Shown one piece after another: positions 34,908 through 44,927 of a DNA stretch of 64,000 nt. The notes under the pieces were generated by a model. That model saw only the letters and a program-made list of their open reading frames with translations. It did no database searches and had not been told where the DNA came from. Both the position numbers and the translations under genes were made by a program. This DNA is from Chryseobacterium gleum (GTDB lineage: Bacteria > Bacteroidota > Bacteroidia > Flavobacteriales > Weeksellaceae): positions 3,489,001-3,553,000 of the forward strand of contig NZ_LR134289.1 in assembly GCF_900636535.1 (NCBI RefSeq), given 5' to 3'. Position 1 is the stretch's first letter; each line of letters starts with the position of its first letter.

Positions 34908-35651
34908 ATGAAAATATTAGAAGGAAAAGTAGCACTAATTACCGGAGCTACAAGAGGAATCGGTAAAGGGATTGCTGAAATGTTTGCTCAGCAGGGAGCA
35001 AAAGTAGCATTTACCTACGCCGGCTCTGTAGACAAAGCAAAAGAATTAGAAGCAGCTTTAAGTTCTGTAACCCAAATTAAAGGATATCAGTCTGACGCAT
35101 CAGATTATGATGCAGCTCAGAAATTGGTGGAGGAAGTAATGGCAGAGTTCGGGCAGATTGATATTTTGGTAAACAATGCAGGGATTACAAAAGATAACCT
35201 GTTATTGAGAATGTCCAAAGAAGATTGGGATAAAGTTATCAAAGTAAATTTAGATTCAGTTTTCAACCTTACAAAAGCGGTTATCAAGCCGATGATGAAA
35301 GCAAGATCAGGATCTATCATCAATATGACTTCTGTAGTAGGAGTGAAAGGGAATGCCGGACAAGCCAATTATGCAGCTTCTAAAGCAGGGGTTATCGGGT
35401 TTACAAAATCTGTGGCGCTGGAATTAGGATCAAGAAATATCAGATGTAATGCTATTGCTCCTGGATTTATTGAAACGGAAATGACGGCTGTTCTGGATGA
35501 AAAAACAGTTCAGGGGTGGAGAGAAGAAATTCCGATGAAGAGAGGAGGACAGCCTGCAGATATCGCCAATGCATGTGTATTCTTAGGCAGCGAAATGTCA
35601 GCATACATTACCGGACAGACCTTAAACGTTGACGGTGGAATGTTAACTTAG
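34908..35651 (+). CDS. fabG: 3-oxoacyl-ACP reductase FabG
   Basis: From the ATG at 34908 the product is 247 residues. A TTG four codons earlier is also possible, but the ATG directly precedes the first strand MKILEGKVALITGAT. Motifs are GATRGIGKGIAEMFA (NADPH binding), NNAGIT, SVVGVKGNAGQANYAASKAG with the Ser-Tyr-Lys triad, and the C-terminal YITGQTLNVDGGM typical of FabG. It reduces 3-ketoacyl-ACP in each cycle of fatty-acid elongation. A DUF6056 membrane gene follows after 3 bases. Confidence 0.93.
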   Translation: MKILEGKVALITGATRGIGKGIAEMFAQQGAKVAFTYAGSVDKAKELEAALSSVTQIKGYQSDASDYDAAQKLVEEVMAEFGQIDILVNNAGITKDNLLLRMSKEDWDKVIKVNLDSVFNLTKAVIKPMMKARSGSIINMTSVVGVKGNAGQANYAASKAGVIGFTKSVALELGSRNIRCNAIAPGFIETEMTAVLDEKTVQGWREEIPMKRGGQPADIANACVFLGSEMSAYITGQTLNVDGGMLT

Positions 35652-35654
35652 GAA

Positions 35655-36974
35655 ATGAAAAAAGTACAGAATATAATAGTATTCTTGTCAGTTTTACTAT
35701 TCATCGGTCTGACGTACATTAGTTTTTTTAATGTATATCAGACCGATGATTATTTCTGGTCCTATACTACCAGAAAGTTTGGATTGCTGCAAAGCTTTAC
35801 AGATACCTATACACAATGGGGCGGAAGGTATTTCGGATATTCCATCAATATGTTTAACCCTGTCTTTTACGACAGCAATAATATTGTCCCGAAAATATAT
35901 CCTGTCTTGTTAATCCTTTCCTTTATTGGAGTTTCAGCATTAAACTTTAAAGAGTATTTCAACTATTCTCTGAAGGAATCCGTTAAAAAAGGATTTCTTT
36001 TGTTTTTCTTTTATACAGTCCTTCTGGTAAGCTTACCGGAGCATTACTTCTGGATTACGGGGTCCAATGTTTATTTTGTTCCTGTTATTCTATCCGGGAT
36101 TTTACTTTATTTTTTCAAAAAATATGAAGATACAGACAGGAAGATATGGTTGTATCTTTCAGCCTTGCTGATCATTATTCTGATGGGATCTAATGAGATT
36201 CTGGGATTAATTCTTGAAGGTCTTTTATTAGTAGCCTGTTATCAGAAACGCAATAAAGAAAGCCTGATTCTGGCATTGCTGGGAACCGTATTTCTGCTTG
36301 TTTGTTTTCTTGCACCCGGAAATTTCAACAGAATGGGCGAAGTGGAAAGCGGAATTGTTAAATGGTTGAAAAGAGCTGCTCTTTTTGGGGCAGATACTGT
36401 ATATGTAGTATTTAAGGTTATTCTTATACTGCCATTATTTATAAAGGTTTTTGAAGAAGAACTTAAAAAGATTGCTGATAAGGTTACATATAGGCAAGCT
36501 GTTTTATTCTGGTCAGTTTCATTGATTCCTTTGTTATTTACAAGCTATATTCTCACCTCGGTTGCAAGACAGTTTGAAAGTATCCTTTTTTATTTTCTGC
36601 TTAGTTTTTCCCTGTTATTATATTTCAAATGGGAAAAGGTCAAAAAGCTCTGGTGGCTTTCCCTACTCATTGTATTCCTTCCGGAGCTCAAAATTTTCCC
36701 CGAAAAATATTCTTACTTTAATATTGATTTTAATAATGAAAATATAATAATGGAAGTTCTGAATACAGATCTGAAAGAATATGAAAGAGAAATGAACCAA
36801 AGAACAGATACCATCAGTAGCTCTCCTAAAGACTCAGTTGTGGTGGATAAGATAAAGGAGGTTCCGAGGATTTTATATATGGATGAAATGGCTTCTGTAA
36901 AAGAACAGGAGACTTACGTAAATGATCAGCTTCAGAAATATTTCAATAAAAAATACATCAGAACGAAAGAATAA
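35655..36974 (+). CDS. DUF6056-like polytopic membrane protein
   Basis: A 439-residue protein with about 9-11 hydrophobic helices. After the first helix (about residues 7-27) comes YQTDDYFWS and WGGRYFGYSIN, the conserved motif of DUF6056/GT-C-like proteins, where the acidic pair sits at the position of the catalytic Asp of GT-C glycosyltransferases. The C-terminal 80 residues are soluble. A role in envelope or glycolipid sugar transfer is possible but unproven. The coding sequence near residues 16-32 holds a 20-bp imperfect inverted repeat. The gene sits 3 bases after fabG. Confidence 0.7.
   Translation: MKKVQNIIVFLSVLLFIGLTYISFFNVYQTDDYFWSYTTRKFGLLQSFTDTYTQWGGRYFGYSINMFNPVFYDSNNIVPKIYPVLLILSFIGVSALNFKEYFNYSLKESVKKGFLLFFFYTVLLVSLPEHYFWITGSNVYFVPVILSGILLYFFKKYEDTDRKIWLYLSALLIIILMGSNEILGLILEGLLLVACYQKRNKESLILALLGTVFLLVCFLAPGNFNRMGEVESGIVKWLKRAALFGADTVYVVFKVILILPLFIKVFEEELKKIADKVTYRQAVLFWSVSLIPLLFTSYILTSVARQFESILFYFLLSFSLLLYFKWEKVKKLWWLSLLIVFLPELKIFPEKYSYFNIDFNNENIIMEVLNTDLKEYEREMNQRTDTISSSPKDSVVVDKIKEVPRILYMDEMASVKEQETYVNDQLQKYFNKKYIRTKE
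35701..35749 (+). repeat. Long inverted repeat inside the DUF6056 coding region
   Basis: 35701-35720 and 35730-35749 are complementary at 18 of 20 positions around a 9-base loop (AGTTTTTTT). The hairpin lies 46 bases into the coding sequence and would be stable in mRNA. It does not end in a U-run, so it is not a standard terminator. Confidence 0.75.
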
Positions 36975-37016
36975 ACAAAGGCTTTAGATCATAATTCTAA
37001 AGCCTTTGTTTTTTTA
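36974..37016. terminator. Bidirectional terminator between DUF6056 gene and guaC
   Basis: AACAAAGGCTTTAGA and its complement TCTAAAGCCTTTGTT form a 15-bp stem with a 7-base loop at about 36974-37010, followed by a T run. Both convergent genes end here. Confidence 0.88.
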
Positions 37017-38054
37017 ATCTTTGAAAACCTGATTTTCCTGTTCCTGAACCCTTATAAAAGTAGTTCTCTTGGAAAGCTCTTTCAGTTTCGAAGCCCCTAC
37101 GTAAGTACATGTAGACCGGACACCTCCTAAAATATCCTTTACTGTTTCAGAAACCGGACCTTTATAAGCTACTTTCACTGTTTTTCCTTCAGAAGCACGG
37201 TATTCTGCAACACCTCCGGAATGCTTATCCATTGCTGTTTTAGAGCTCATTCCATAGAAAAGGCGGTATTTTTTACCGTTTTCTTCAATCATTTCTCCAC
37301 CGCTTTCATCATGTCCGGCAAACATTCCTCCCAGCATTACGAAATCTGCACCGCCACCGAATGCTTTTGCAACATCACCGGGAACTTTGCAGCCTCCGTC
37401 GGCAATGATATGTCCTCCTAGGCCGTGTGCGGCATCAGCACATTCAATAATTGCAGAAAGCTGAGGATATCCCACTCCGGTTTTTACTCTGGTAGTACAT
37501 ACGGATCCCGGGCCAATACCTACTTTTATGATATCTGCTCCTACCAGAAGAAGCTCTTCCACCATTTCTCCGGTAACCACATTTCCTGCGATAATAATTT
37601 TATCCGGAAAATTTGCCCTTGCTTTCTTCACAAATTCAACGAAATGCTCAGAATACCCATTGGCTACATCTATACAGAGAAACTCAATTTTTGGATGCTT
37701 TTCGAGGATCTGTCTTATTTTTTCTTCATCAGCCTTTCCTGTTCCTGTACTTAAGGCAATATACTGGTGGATACTTTCAGGCTGGCTATTGAGAAACCGG
37801 CTCCATTCATCAGGAGTATAATGTTTGTGAACAGCAGTAATAATTTTTTCTTTGGCCAGTTCTACTGCCATTTCAAAAGTCCCTACCGTATCCATGTTAG
37901 CGGCAATTACCGGAACTCCCGTCCACTTTTTCTTTGTATGCTTAAAGGTAAATTCTCTTTGGAGATCAACTTCCGAACGGGATTTTAAAGTAGAACGCTT
38001 AGGGCGGAACATTACATCCTTGAACCCCAGTTTTATGTCATATTCTATACGCAT
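37014..38054 (-). CDS. guaC: GMP reductase
   Basis: A 346-residue IMPDH/GMPR-family barrel of the GuaC type, without CBS domains. The N-terminal [18 protein letters not shown], the AANMDTVGT segment, the catalytic loop [17 protein letters not shown] (catalytic Cys near 186) and the C-terminal YRASEGKTV agree with GuaC. It reduces GMP to IMP with NADPH, joining guanine and adenine nucleotide pools. The gene is monocistronic and divergent from the Lgt-like operon. Confidence 0.95.
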   Translation of the reverse strand: MRIEYDIKLGFKDVMFRPKRSTLKSRSEVDLQREFTFKHTKKKWTGVPVIAANMDTVGTFEMAVELAKEKIITAVHKHYTPDEWSRFLNSQPESIHQYIALSTGTGKADEEKIRQILEKHPKIEFLCIDVANGYSEHFVEFVKKARANFPDKIIIAGNVVTGEMVEELLLVGADIIKVGIGPGSVCTTRVKTGVGYPQLSAIIECADAAHGLGGHIIADGGCKVPGDVAKAFGGGADFVMLGGMFAGHDESGGEMIEENGKKYRLFYGMSSKTAMDKHSGGVAEYRASEGKTVKVAYKGPVSETVKDILGGVRSTCTYVGASKLKELSKRTTFIRVQEQENQVFKD

Positions 38055-38115
38055 TTTGTAATTATTTGTCAGAATAAAGGTAGTGAATAATATGAAATAG
38101 TGTATTTTTGAAATA

Positions 38116-38871
38116 ATGGATTTTCCTGTAACCTTTCATATTTTCGGCAAAACAATCCTTGCGCATCCGCTTTTTGAGGCTGCCGGGATGTTTTTGGGCA
38201 TGAGATATTATTTTTATCTGAAACGTAAGTCCAAGGAAAAACTTTCTTTCAATACTTCTGCTGCGGTTTTAATAGGTGCTACTGCCGGAGCTTTGATAGG
38301 TTCCAAGCTGATCGGTAATCTTGAAAATCCTTATACATTATTTGAAAATTTTTCTATCAGAAAGTTCTGGTCAAATAATACCATCGTCGGAGGGCTGGCT
38401 TTTGGCTTATTGGGTGTAGAGCTGGCAAAAAAGATAGTACATCATAAAGAAAGTACGGGAGATCTTATTGTTTTTCCCCTGATGCTGGCCATGATTATAG
38501 GCAGAATAGGGTGCTTTCTTACCGGTATTGGTGAAGAAACATATGGTATTCCTACTGATTCTGTTTTTGGTATGCATTTGGGGGACCAATATCTCAGGCA
38601 TCCTGTTGCTTTGTATGAAATAGCCTTTTTAATCTTTCTTTGGATAGGATTGAAGTATATTCAGAATCGTAAGAAATACCCTTCTGGTTTTATTTTTCAG
38701 CTGTTTATGATTAGTTATTTTACATTCAGATTCTTTTTGGATTTTATAAAACCAAAGGTAGAAATCCTGGGAAATATGGGGACTATTCAATGGGTCTGTA
38801 TCTGTGTAATTATTTACTACATTTATAAAATTAAAAATACCGGATCTTTATATTTAAAATATTCAAGATGA
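38116..38871 (+). CDS. Lgt-like (prolipoprotein diacylglyceryl transferase family) membrane protein
   Basis: A 251-residue protein with about seven hydrophobic helices. It keeps two Lgt hallmarks: GRIGCFLTG near residues 128-136 and RHPVALYE near 160-167 (Lgt GRxGNFxNxE and RHPxQLYE). It is shorter than true Lgt and I do not see the YDxxYYxxHP-type His motif of the first half. It may transfer a diacylglyceryl or related group to an acceptor other than a lipoprotein, or bind phospholipid without transferring. It starts an operon with a small membrane protein (4-base overlap) and a Tes-like radical SAM enzyme. A -7-like TATTTTTG lies at 38103-38110, immediately before the ATG. Confidence 0.8.
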   Translation: MDFPVTFHIFGKTILAHPLFEAAGMFLGMRYYFYLKRKSKEKLSFNTSAAVLIGATAGALIGSKLIGNLENPYTLFENFSIRKFWSNNTIVGGLAFGLLGVELAKKIVHHKESTGDLIVFPLMLAMIIGRIGCFLTGIGEETYGIPTDSVFGMHLGDQYLRHPVALYEIAFLIFLWIGLKYIQNRKKYPSGFIFQLFMISYFTFRFFLDFIKPKVEILGNMGTIQWVCICVIIYYIYKIKNTGSLYLKYSR

Positions 38872-39104
38872 AAACATTAACTATTTTAGAAGGCAATATC
38901 AATCTGGCTGGAGTAGTGGTAGTGATTGTTGGCGCAATTATTTTGGCTGCACTGGTTCTTTCCCTCATTGTCACAGTTATTACAAAACTTATTTACGAAA
39001 GAAAGGGAGACCGGAAATTTACCAAAAAACAATTTATCCAGACCATGCTTATATCCCTTCTGATCTGTGGGCTGATCAGCGGTTACATTTGCGGAGGACT
39101 TTAA
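38868..39104 (+). CDS. Small two-helix membrane protein of the Lgt-like/radical SAM operon
   Basis: A 78-residue protein with two hydrophobic helices (about 14-40 and 55-75) joined by a basic loop (YERKGDRKFTKKQ). Its ATG overlaps the Lgt-like stop by 4 bases and its stop is 10 bases before the radical SAM gene, so the three are translationally linked. I do not recognise a family. Its position suggests a membrane subunit or docking partner for the flanking enzymes. Confidence 0.72.
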   Translation: MKTLTILEGNINLAGVVVVIVGAIILAALVLSLIVTVITKLIYERKGDRKFTKKQFIQTMLISLLICGLISGYICGGL

Positions 39105-39114
39105 AAAATTTGCT

Positions 39115-40518
39115 ATGCCAGTAAGAAATTATACCTATTACGATTATACCATCAGTCTTTGCCCGGAATGTCTTAAAAGGGTAGGAGCCAAAATCATTAT
39201 TGAGGATGAAACTGTTTTTATGACCAAAAGATGTCCGGATCATGGATTTTTCAAAACAAAAATAGCTTCTGATGTACATTATTATAAAAATATAAGAAAC
39301 TATAATAAAGCCTCGGAAATGCCTCTTCATTTCGGAACCGATGTGGAATATGGCTGTCCTTATGATTGTGGATTATGTGTTGACCATGAACAGCACAGCT
39401 GTCTTTCTATTGTAGAAGTTACAGACCGTTGTAATCTGACTTGTCCTACATGCTATGCGATGTCTTCACCACATTATGGAAGTCACAGAAGCCTGGAAGA
39501 AATTGAGGCCATGTTTGATGTTATTGTAAAAAATGAAGGGGAACCGGACGTCGTGCAGATCAGTGGAGGGGAACCTACCATTCATCCGGAATTTTTCAAA
39601 ATTATGGATATTGCCAAGTCAAAACCGATCAAACATCTCATGCTGAATACCAACGGAATCAGAATAGCCAATGATCCGGGATTTGCTGAACAATTGGCAA
39701 CGTATGCTCCTGAGTTTGAAATATACCTTCAGTTTGATTCATTTAAACCTGAAGTTCTGGAAGATTTCAGAGGGAAGGATCTTACTGCAGTCAGAATGAA
39801 GGCACTGGAAAAACTCAATGAACTTAATCTTTCTACCACACTGGTGATTGTCCTTCAAAAAGGTAAAAATATTGATGAAATAGGAAAAATTATAGAATTT
39901 GCCCTGAAACAGAAATGTGTAAGAGGAATTACCTTCCAGCCTGTTGAAATTGCCGGAAGAAACCGGGAAGATTCTGCCCATGAAAAAATTACCTTAACGG
40001 AGGTAAGACAGGAAATTATCAATCAGTTTCCGTTATTAAATCCTGATGATATTATTCCTGTTCCTTGTAACCCGGATGCTCTTGCTATGGGATATATCTT
40101 AAAACTTCAGGGCGAAACAATTCCTTTAACCCGATACATCAATCCTGCCGATCTTCTGAATAATGAATCAAGGAATACCATTGTTTACGAACAGGATAAG
40201 GGATTGCATATGCAGCTGCTGGATATATTCAGTACCGGAATTTCCGTAGATAAAGTTCAGCCTAAAGTCAATCAGTTACTGTGCTGTCTGCCTGAAGTCT
40301 GTGCTCCGGATCTTGACTATGATAACCTATTCAGAATAATTATCATGAACTTTATGGATGCTCATGATTTTGATGTAAGAGCTGTGAAGAAGTCATGTGT
40401 ACATATTGTCAATAAAGATCTGAAGTTAATCCCTTTTGAAACGATGAACCTTTTTTACAGGGATGAGAAAAAGGCTTATCTGGAAGAGCTCAGAAAAGAA
40501 GATAAAGTATTATTTTAA
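39115..40518 (+). CDS. Radical SAM enzyme of the tetraether lipid synthase (Tes)-like family
   Basis: A 467-residue protein. The N-terminal zinc-ribbon-like part has CPEC (Cys16, Cys19) and CPDHG (near 40), then CPYDCGLC (near 81-88), before the radical SAM cluster motif CNLTCPTC (Cys105, 109, 112) and SGGEPTIHPEF. A C-terminal region follows, with a CCLPEVC cluster near 390. This is the layout of archaeal Tes and its bacterial relatives, which use several Fe-S clusters to activate inert lipid chains. The gene follows an Lgt-like and a small membrane protein in one operon, so a membrane lipid or lipid-modified product is likely. The bacterial reaction in Bacteroidota is, to my knowledge, not described. 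Confidence 0.82.
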   Translation: MPVRNYTYYDYTISLCPECLKRVGAKIIIEDETVFMTKRCPDHGFFKTKIASDVHYYKNIRNYNKASEMPLHFGTDVEYGCPYDCGLCVDHEQHSCLSIVEVTDRCNLTCPTCYAMSSPHYGSHRSLEEIEAMFDVIVKNEGEPDVVQISGGEPTIHPEFFKIMDIAKSKPIKHLMLNTNGIRIANDPGFAEQLATYAPEFEIYLQFDSFKPEVLEDFRGKDLTAVRMKALEKLNELNLSTTLVIVLQKGKNIDEIGKIIEFALKQKCVRGITFQPVEIAGRNREDSAHEKITLTEVRQEIINQFPLLNPDDIIPVPCNPDALAMGYILKLQGETIPLTRYINPADLLNNESRNTIVYEQDKGLHMQLLDIFSTGISVDKVQPKVNQLLCCLPEVCAPDLDYDNLFRIIIMNFMDAHDFDVRAVKKSCVHIVNKDLKLIPFETMNLFYRDEKKAYLEELRKEDKVLF

Positions 40519-40530
40519 TAATATAAAAAC

Positions 40531-40557
40531 AAAGCGTGAAATCTGATTTCACGCTTT
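40531..40557. terminator. Bidirectional terminator between radical SAM gene and surE
   Basis: AAAGCGTGAAAT (40531-40542) pairs with ATTTCACGCTTT (40546-40557) around CTG. A perfect 12-bp stem shared by the convergent genes. Confidence 0.9.
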
Positions 40558-40571
40558 TATTATTTCTTTGG

Positions 40572-41360
40572 TTATTTTACCTCTTTTACATTTTCAAAAG
40601 TCATCACCTCTTCCAGCGTTTTCATGTATTCATATGCTGTAAGGTCAAACTTTACCGGAACAATCGAAATATATCCGTTAGCCAATGCCGTTTCGTCAGC
40701 ATCCTCAGAATCATCCATATTGTTGAAATATCCGGTTAGCCAGTAATATTTTTTACCATGAGGATTAATTCTCTCATCGAAGCTTTCTTCCCATTTTGCA
40801 TGCGCCTGTTTACAGACTTTTACGCCTTTTATTTCTTCCGCCGGGAGTTTTGGAATATTGACATTCAGTACAATTCCTTTTGGCATTGGGTTTTCCAGAG
40901 TTCTTCTTACGATATTCTGAATAAATTCTTTAGCCTGGGTAAAATCTGCTTCCCAGCTGAAATCAAGTAATGAAAATCCGATCGCAGGAATCCCTTCCAC
41001 ACCAGCTTCTACTGCAGCAGACATGGTTCCTGAATAGATTACATTAATAGAAGAGTTTGCACCATGATTGATTCCTGAAACAACAATATCAGGTCTTCTT
41101 TTCAGAATTTTATCAAGAGCCATTTTTACACAGTCTACAGGAGTTCCGCTGCATGAAAAATCAGTTTGAGGACCTTCCAGATTAACTTCCTCGTAGCTTA
41201 GGGTAGAATTAATGGTAATAGCGTGGCCTTTTCCACTTTGAGGAGAGTTGGGTGCTACAACAACTACTTCTCCGATTTCGTTCATAAAACTTACTAGATT
41301 TCTGATACCGGGAGCTGTAATTCCATCATCATTAGTCACCAGGATAAGTGGTCTTTCCAT
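40572..41360 (-). CDS. surE: 5'/3'-nucleotidase SurE
   Basis: A 262-residue enzyme. The N-terminal ILVTNDDGITAPGI carries the metal-binding DD pair. The NSPQSGKGHAIT, GTPVDCVKMAL and SGINHGANSSINVIYSGTM segments are SurE active-site elements. It dephosphorylates nucleoside monophosphates, and in other bacteria short polyphosphate, under stress. It is monocistronic and ends at a bidirectional terminator. Confidence 0.96.
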   Translation of the reverse strand: MERPLILVTNDDGITAPGIRNLVSFMNEIGEVVVVAPNSPQSGKGHAITINSTLSYEEVNLEGPQTDFSCSGTPVDCVKMALDKILKRRPDIVVSGINHGANSSINVIYSGTMSAAVEAGVEGIPAIGFSLLDFSWEADFTQAKEFIQNIVRRTLENPMPKGIVLNVNIPKLPAEEIKGVKVCKQAHAKWEESFDERINPHGKKYYWLTGYFNNMDDSEDADETALANGYISIVPVKFDLTAYEYMKTLEEVMTFENVKEVK

Positions 41361-41727
41361 AAATTATCTTTAATTTTTTTGTTCAAATAGTATTGTGAGT
41401 CTGTTCATTTTCAGAATGGAACAGAAAGATTTTCAACACATCAAATGTAGGTAAAAATAAGACGCGATAAAACAGCAGATGAAGTATTGATTTCTTTACA
41501 ATCAAAATTGAGTTTCATCTTTTTTGAATACAAAAGAAGATTGGAAACGAATATTATTGGTAAAATACAATGTTCAGAAAAAGTAATAAAATAAATAATT
41601 ACTTTGAAAAAGACAGAATTTTTTAAGTTGATCTTAAAAATTTACAGATGCATTTCCAGCAGGAGTCTGTTTTGAATTCTGTGGAAAAGCACCTGTAAAG
41701 ATGTTTTGTTAAGTGATTTGCAAAGAA
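41361..41727. other. Intergenic region upstream of surE
   Basis: I see no gene. A weak hairpin, CTGTTC...GAACAG, lies near 41401-41424. The region presumably holds the surE promoter and the 3' end of the small membrane-protein transcript. No distinct repeat or RNA gene is visible. Confidence 0.5.
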
Positions 41728-42238
<511 letters not shown>

Positions 42239-44368
42239 ATGTGGAAAAATTTCAAACTGAATAAATTTTTACTCCTGATTCCATTAACCAGTCTAATGTT
42301 TTGTTTCAACTCGCCAAAGAATGACGATGAAAAGATGCAGACAATAATGGTGAGCGTAAAAAACACACTTTCTTATCTGCATTACAGCCCGAAAACGATC
42401 AATGATGCCTATTCGAAGGACGTTTATAAGCATTATTTCGAATTGGTAGACCCGGCCAAAAGATATTTCCTGCAATCTGATATGGACGAATTCAGCAAGC
42501 ATGAAACAAAGCTTGATGATTATATAGGACAAGGTGATCTGACATTTTACAAACTTACTATCGACAGATTATACCAGAGAGTGGATGAAATCGATAAAAT
42601 CACACAGGATATCTTCAGTAAACCGATCAATCTTCAGGAAGATGAAACCCTTACCCTTGAGCCAAAACTGAAAAAAGTACCTGCCAACAAACAGGAACAG
42701 TATAACGAGTGGAAAAAATTCATCAAATACAATATCCTTCAGGAAGTTGAATCGATGAACAGTAAGGAAGAAGCGCAGAAAGAAAAGAAAGATTCTGTTC
42801 AGAAATTCAAACTGAAAGATACCATCAAACTGAAGGTGCTTACTCAGGACGAAAAGATCAAAAAAGCTACAGATGAAGTAAAAGATCTTGTAAAAGATAC
42901 CTTTACCAGATTCAAAAAGAGAAAGAAAATGGATTGGTTTACGGTGTATATGAATGCATATACAGAAGTATTTGATCCACATACCAATTACTATTCTCCA
43001 AAAGATAAAGAAGACTTTGATACCCAGTTTACCGGAAAAGTAATCGGTATCGGGGCATTGATTCAGGAGAAAAAAGGAAACCTTTACCTGGGAGCTCTTA
43101 CTATTGGTGCACCGGCATGGAAGTCTAAACAGCTTTCAGAAGGTGATAAAATCCTGAAAGTAAGATCCAAACCGAAGGAAGATGCAGTAAATGTTGTAGG
43201 AATGCTTTCTGATGAGGCAGTAAGGCTGATCAGAGGAGAAAAAGGAACTCCGGTAACCTTAACGGTTCAGAAAAAAGATGGTACCATTAAAGATGTAACC
43301 ATGATCCGTGAGGAGGTTGCTATTGAGGATACTTTTGCAAGAAGTATTGTTGTTAATGCTCCGAACGGTAAAAAATATGGTTTCATCAACCTTCCAAGCT
43401 TTAATGCAGATTTTGAAAATGCAAAAGGAAGAAATGCTTCTGATGACATTAAGAATGAGATTGTTAAGCTTAAGGCGCAGAATATTGAAGGAATCATTCT
43501 TGACCTTAGAAATAATGGTGGAGGATCTTTAACTGAAGTAGGAGATATTATGGGCCTTTTCATGGAAGCTGGTCCTTATGTTCAGGTAAAAGATGGAAAC
43601 GGAAAAATACAGACGCTTAAAAATAAAAATGAAACGCCTATCTGGACTGGTCCGCTGGTAATCATGCAAAACGAACTTTCCGCATCCGCTTCAGAAATCC
43701 TTGCTGGAGTAATGCAGGATTACGGAAGAGCAATGATCATCGGGTCTCCTCAGTCTTTCGGAAAAGGAACCGTTCAGACTTTTGTTGATCTGAACAGATT
43801 CCTGAATACAGAGGATGATTTCGGGTCCTTAAAACTGACCATCCAGAAATTCTACAGAATTACAGGAGAATCTACCCAGAGAAAAGGAATTGTATCTGAC
43901 ATTCAGATGAAAGATTTCTTTACTTACGCTGAGGTAGGAGAGCGATATGATGATTATGCATTGGCATGGGATAAAATTTCCCCTACAAAATTCCAGAAAC
44001 TGAACTATTTCAATATTCAGGCCCTGGAAAAAGCAAGTGCTGACAGAATGGCTAAAAACAGCAATTATCAGTTGTTATTAGAATCTGCTCAATGGAGAGA
44101 AAAACTGGATAAAGAAGAGAACATTACGCTGAATATAACGAAGTTCAACGAACTGATGAAAAACAGAAAATCTCAGATCGAAAAGTTCAAGGCTTTGACA
44201 AAATTTGAGAACGGACTCCAGTTTATCATGTATCCAAGTGAGATTGAAAGAGAGAAAAAAGATGAAGCATTCAAGAAAAAATCTGAAATGTGGATCAAGA
44301 ATCTGAAAAAAGATCTTTACCTGCAGGAAGCAATGAATATTGTATCAGATATGGGAGCTAAATCCTAA
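42239..44368 (+). CDS. prc: Carboxy-terminal (tail-specific) processing protease
   Basis: A 709-residue periplasmic protease of family S41. A hydrophobic N-terminus (signal/lipobox-like LTSLMFCFN) and a helical N-terminal domain (about 30-240) are followed by a PDZ domain (about 250-340), then the S41 core with catalytic Ser in SASASEIL (near 483) and Lys in FGKGTVQT (near 508), and a DUF3340-like C-terminal helical domain. It degrades or trims proteins with non-polar C-termini and turns over peptidoglycan endopeptidases. It is monocistronic, with a strong terminator. Confidence 0.95.
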   Translation: MWKNFKLNKFLLLIPLTSLMFCFNSPKNDDEKMQTIMVSVKNTLSYLHYSPKTINDAYSKDVYKHYFELVDPAKRYFLQSDMDEFSKHETKLDDYIGQGDLTFYKLTIDRLYQRVDEIDKITQDIFSKPINLQEDETLTLEPKLKKVPANKQEQYNEWKKFIKYNILQEVESMNSKEEAQKEKKDSVQKFKLKDTIKLKVLTQDEKIKKATDEVKDLVKDTFTRFKKRKKMDWFTVYMNAYTEVFDPHTNYYSPKDKEDFDTQFTGKVIGIGALIQEKKGNLYLGALTIGAPAWKSKQLSEGDKILKVRSKPKEDAVNVVGMLSDEAVRLIRGEKGTPVTLTVQKKDGTIKDVTMIREEVAIEDTFARSIVVNAPNGKKYGFINLPSFNADFENAKGRNASDDIKNEIVKLKAQNIEGIILDLRNNGGGSLTEVGDIMGLFMEAGPYVQVKDGNGKIQTLKNKNETPIWTGPLVIMQNELSASASEILAGVMQDYGRAMIIGSPQSFGKGTVQTFVDLNRFLNTEDDFGSLKLTIQKFYRITGESTQRKGIVSDIQMKDFFTYAEVGERYDDYALAWDKISPTKFQKLNYFNIQALEKASADRMAKNSNYQLLLESAQWREKLDKEENITLNITKFNELMKNRKSQIEKFKALTKFENGLQFIMYPSEIEREKKDEAFKKKSEMWIKNLKKDLYLQEAMNIVSDMGAKS

Positions 44369-44373
44369 ACATA

Positions 44374-44408
44374 AAAAAACCGCTAATCTTTTTGATTAGC
44401 GGTTTTTT
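44374..44408. terminator. Bidirectional terminator between prc and sodC
   Basis: AACCGCTAATC (44378-44388) pairs with GATTAGCGGTT (44394-44404), the stem extended by A/T pairs, with a TTTTT loop and U-tracts on both sides. It serves the convergent prc and sodC genes. Confidence 0.9.
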
Positions 44409-44423
44409 ATTGAATAAAGTAAA

Positions 44424-44927
44424 TTATTTAATTTCTACACATCCCACTCTTCCTCCTGCATTTCCTGTAGGCTGAGTATGGAAGTCATCTGCTGCTGCGT
44501 GTACAATAAGGCCTTTACCGATAATGTTTTTAGACTCATCTGTACAGCCTAAGCACCATTTATCTGTTTTGAAAGTCAATGTTGCAGTCCCGTTCTGATC
44601 AGCAACCAGGTTTCCTATATCTCCCATATGGAAATGTTCAGCTCCCCATTTACCATGATCATTCTTGGAAGGATTCCAGTGTCCGCCCGCAGAGGTTCCG
44701 TCTGCTGCAGAGCAGTCTCCTTTTTCGTGAATGTGTACGGCATGAATTCCGGGAGTAAGGTTGGTAACATCCAGCTTCATCGTTACCTCATTTCCGTTTT
44801 GGGTAAACTTTGCTGTTCCTCCTGTCTGTGTTCCGCTTTTGGCATTTATAGAGTACGTTTTTGTAGTTCCGCATGATGCAGCTAAAAATGCACACCCTGC
44901 CAGTAATGCTAATGTTTGTACTTTCAT
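44424..44927 (-). CDS. sodC: Cu-Zn superoxide dismutase, lipoprotein
   Basis: The start at 44927 gives 167 residues with a lipobox-type signal peptide (LALLAGCAFLAASC). An upstream start adds 17 unneeded residues. Metal ligands appear in HAVHIHEKGDC, GGHWNPSKNDHGKWGAEHFHMGD and LIVHAAADDFHTQ, and the conserved disulfide Cys pair is present. It dismutates superoxide in the periplasm or on the outer membrane. The gene converges on prc. Confidence 0.95.
   Translation of the reverse strand: MKVQTLALLAGCAFLAASCGTTKTYSINAKSGTQTGGTAKFTQNGNEVTMKLDVTNLTPGIHAVHIHEKGDCSAADGTSAGGHWNPSKNDHGKWGAEHFHMGDIGNLVADQNGTATLTFKTDKWCLGCTDESKNIIGKGLIVHAAADDFHTQPTGNAGGRVGCVEIK

Noticed and set aside
41401-41424. Hairpin CTGTTC...GAACAG as an RNA element upstream of surE
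   Set aside because: A 6-bp stem with a long loop is too weak in AT-rich DNA to be called a feature.
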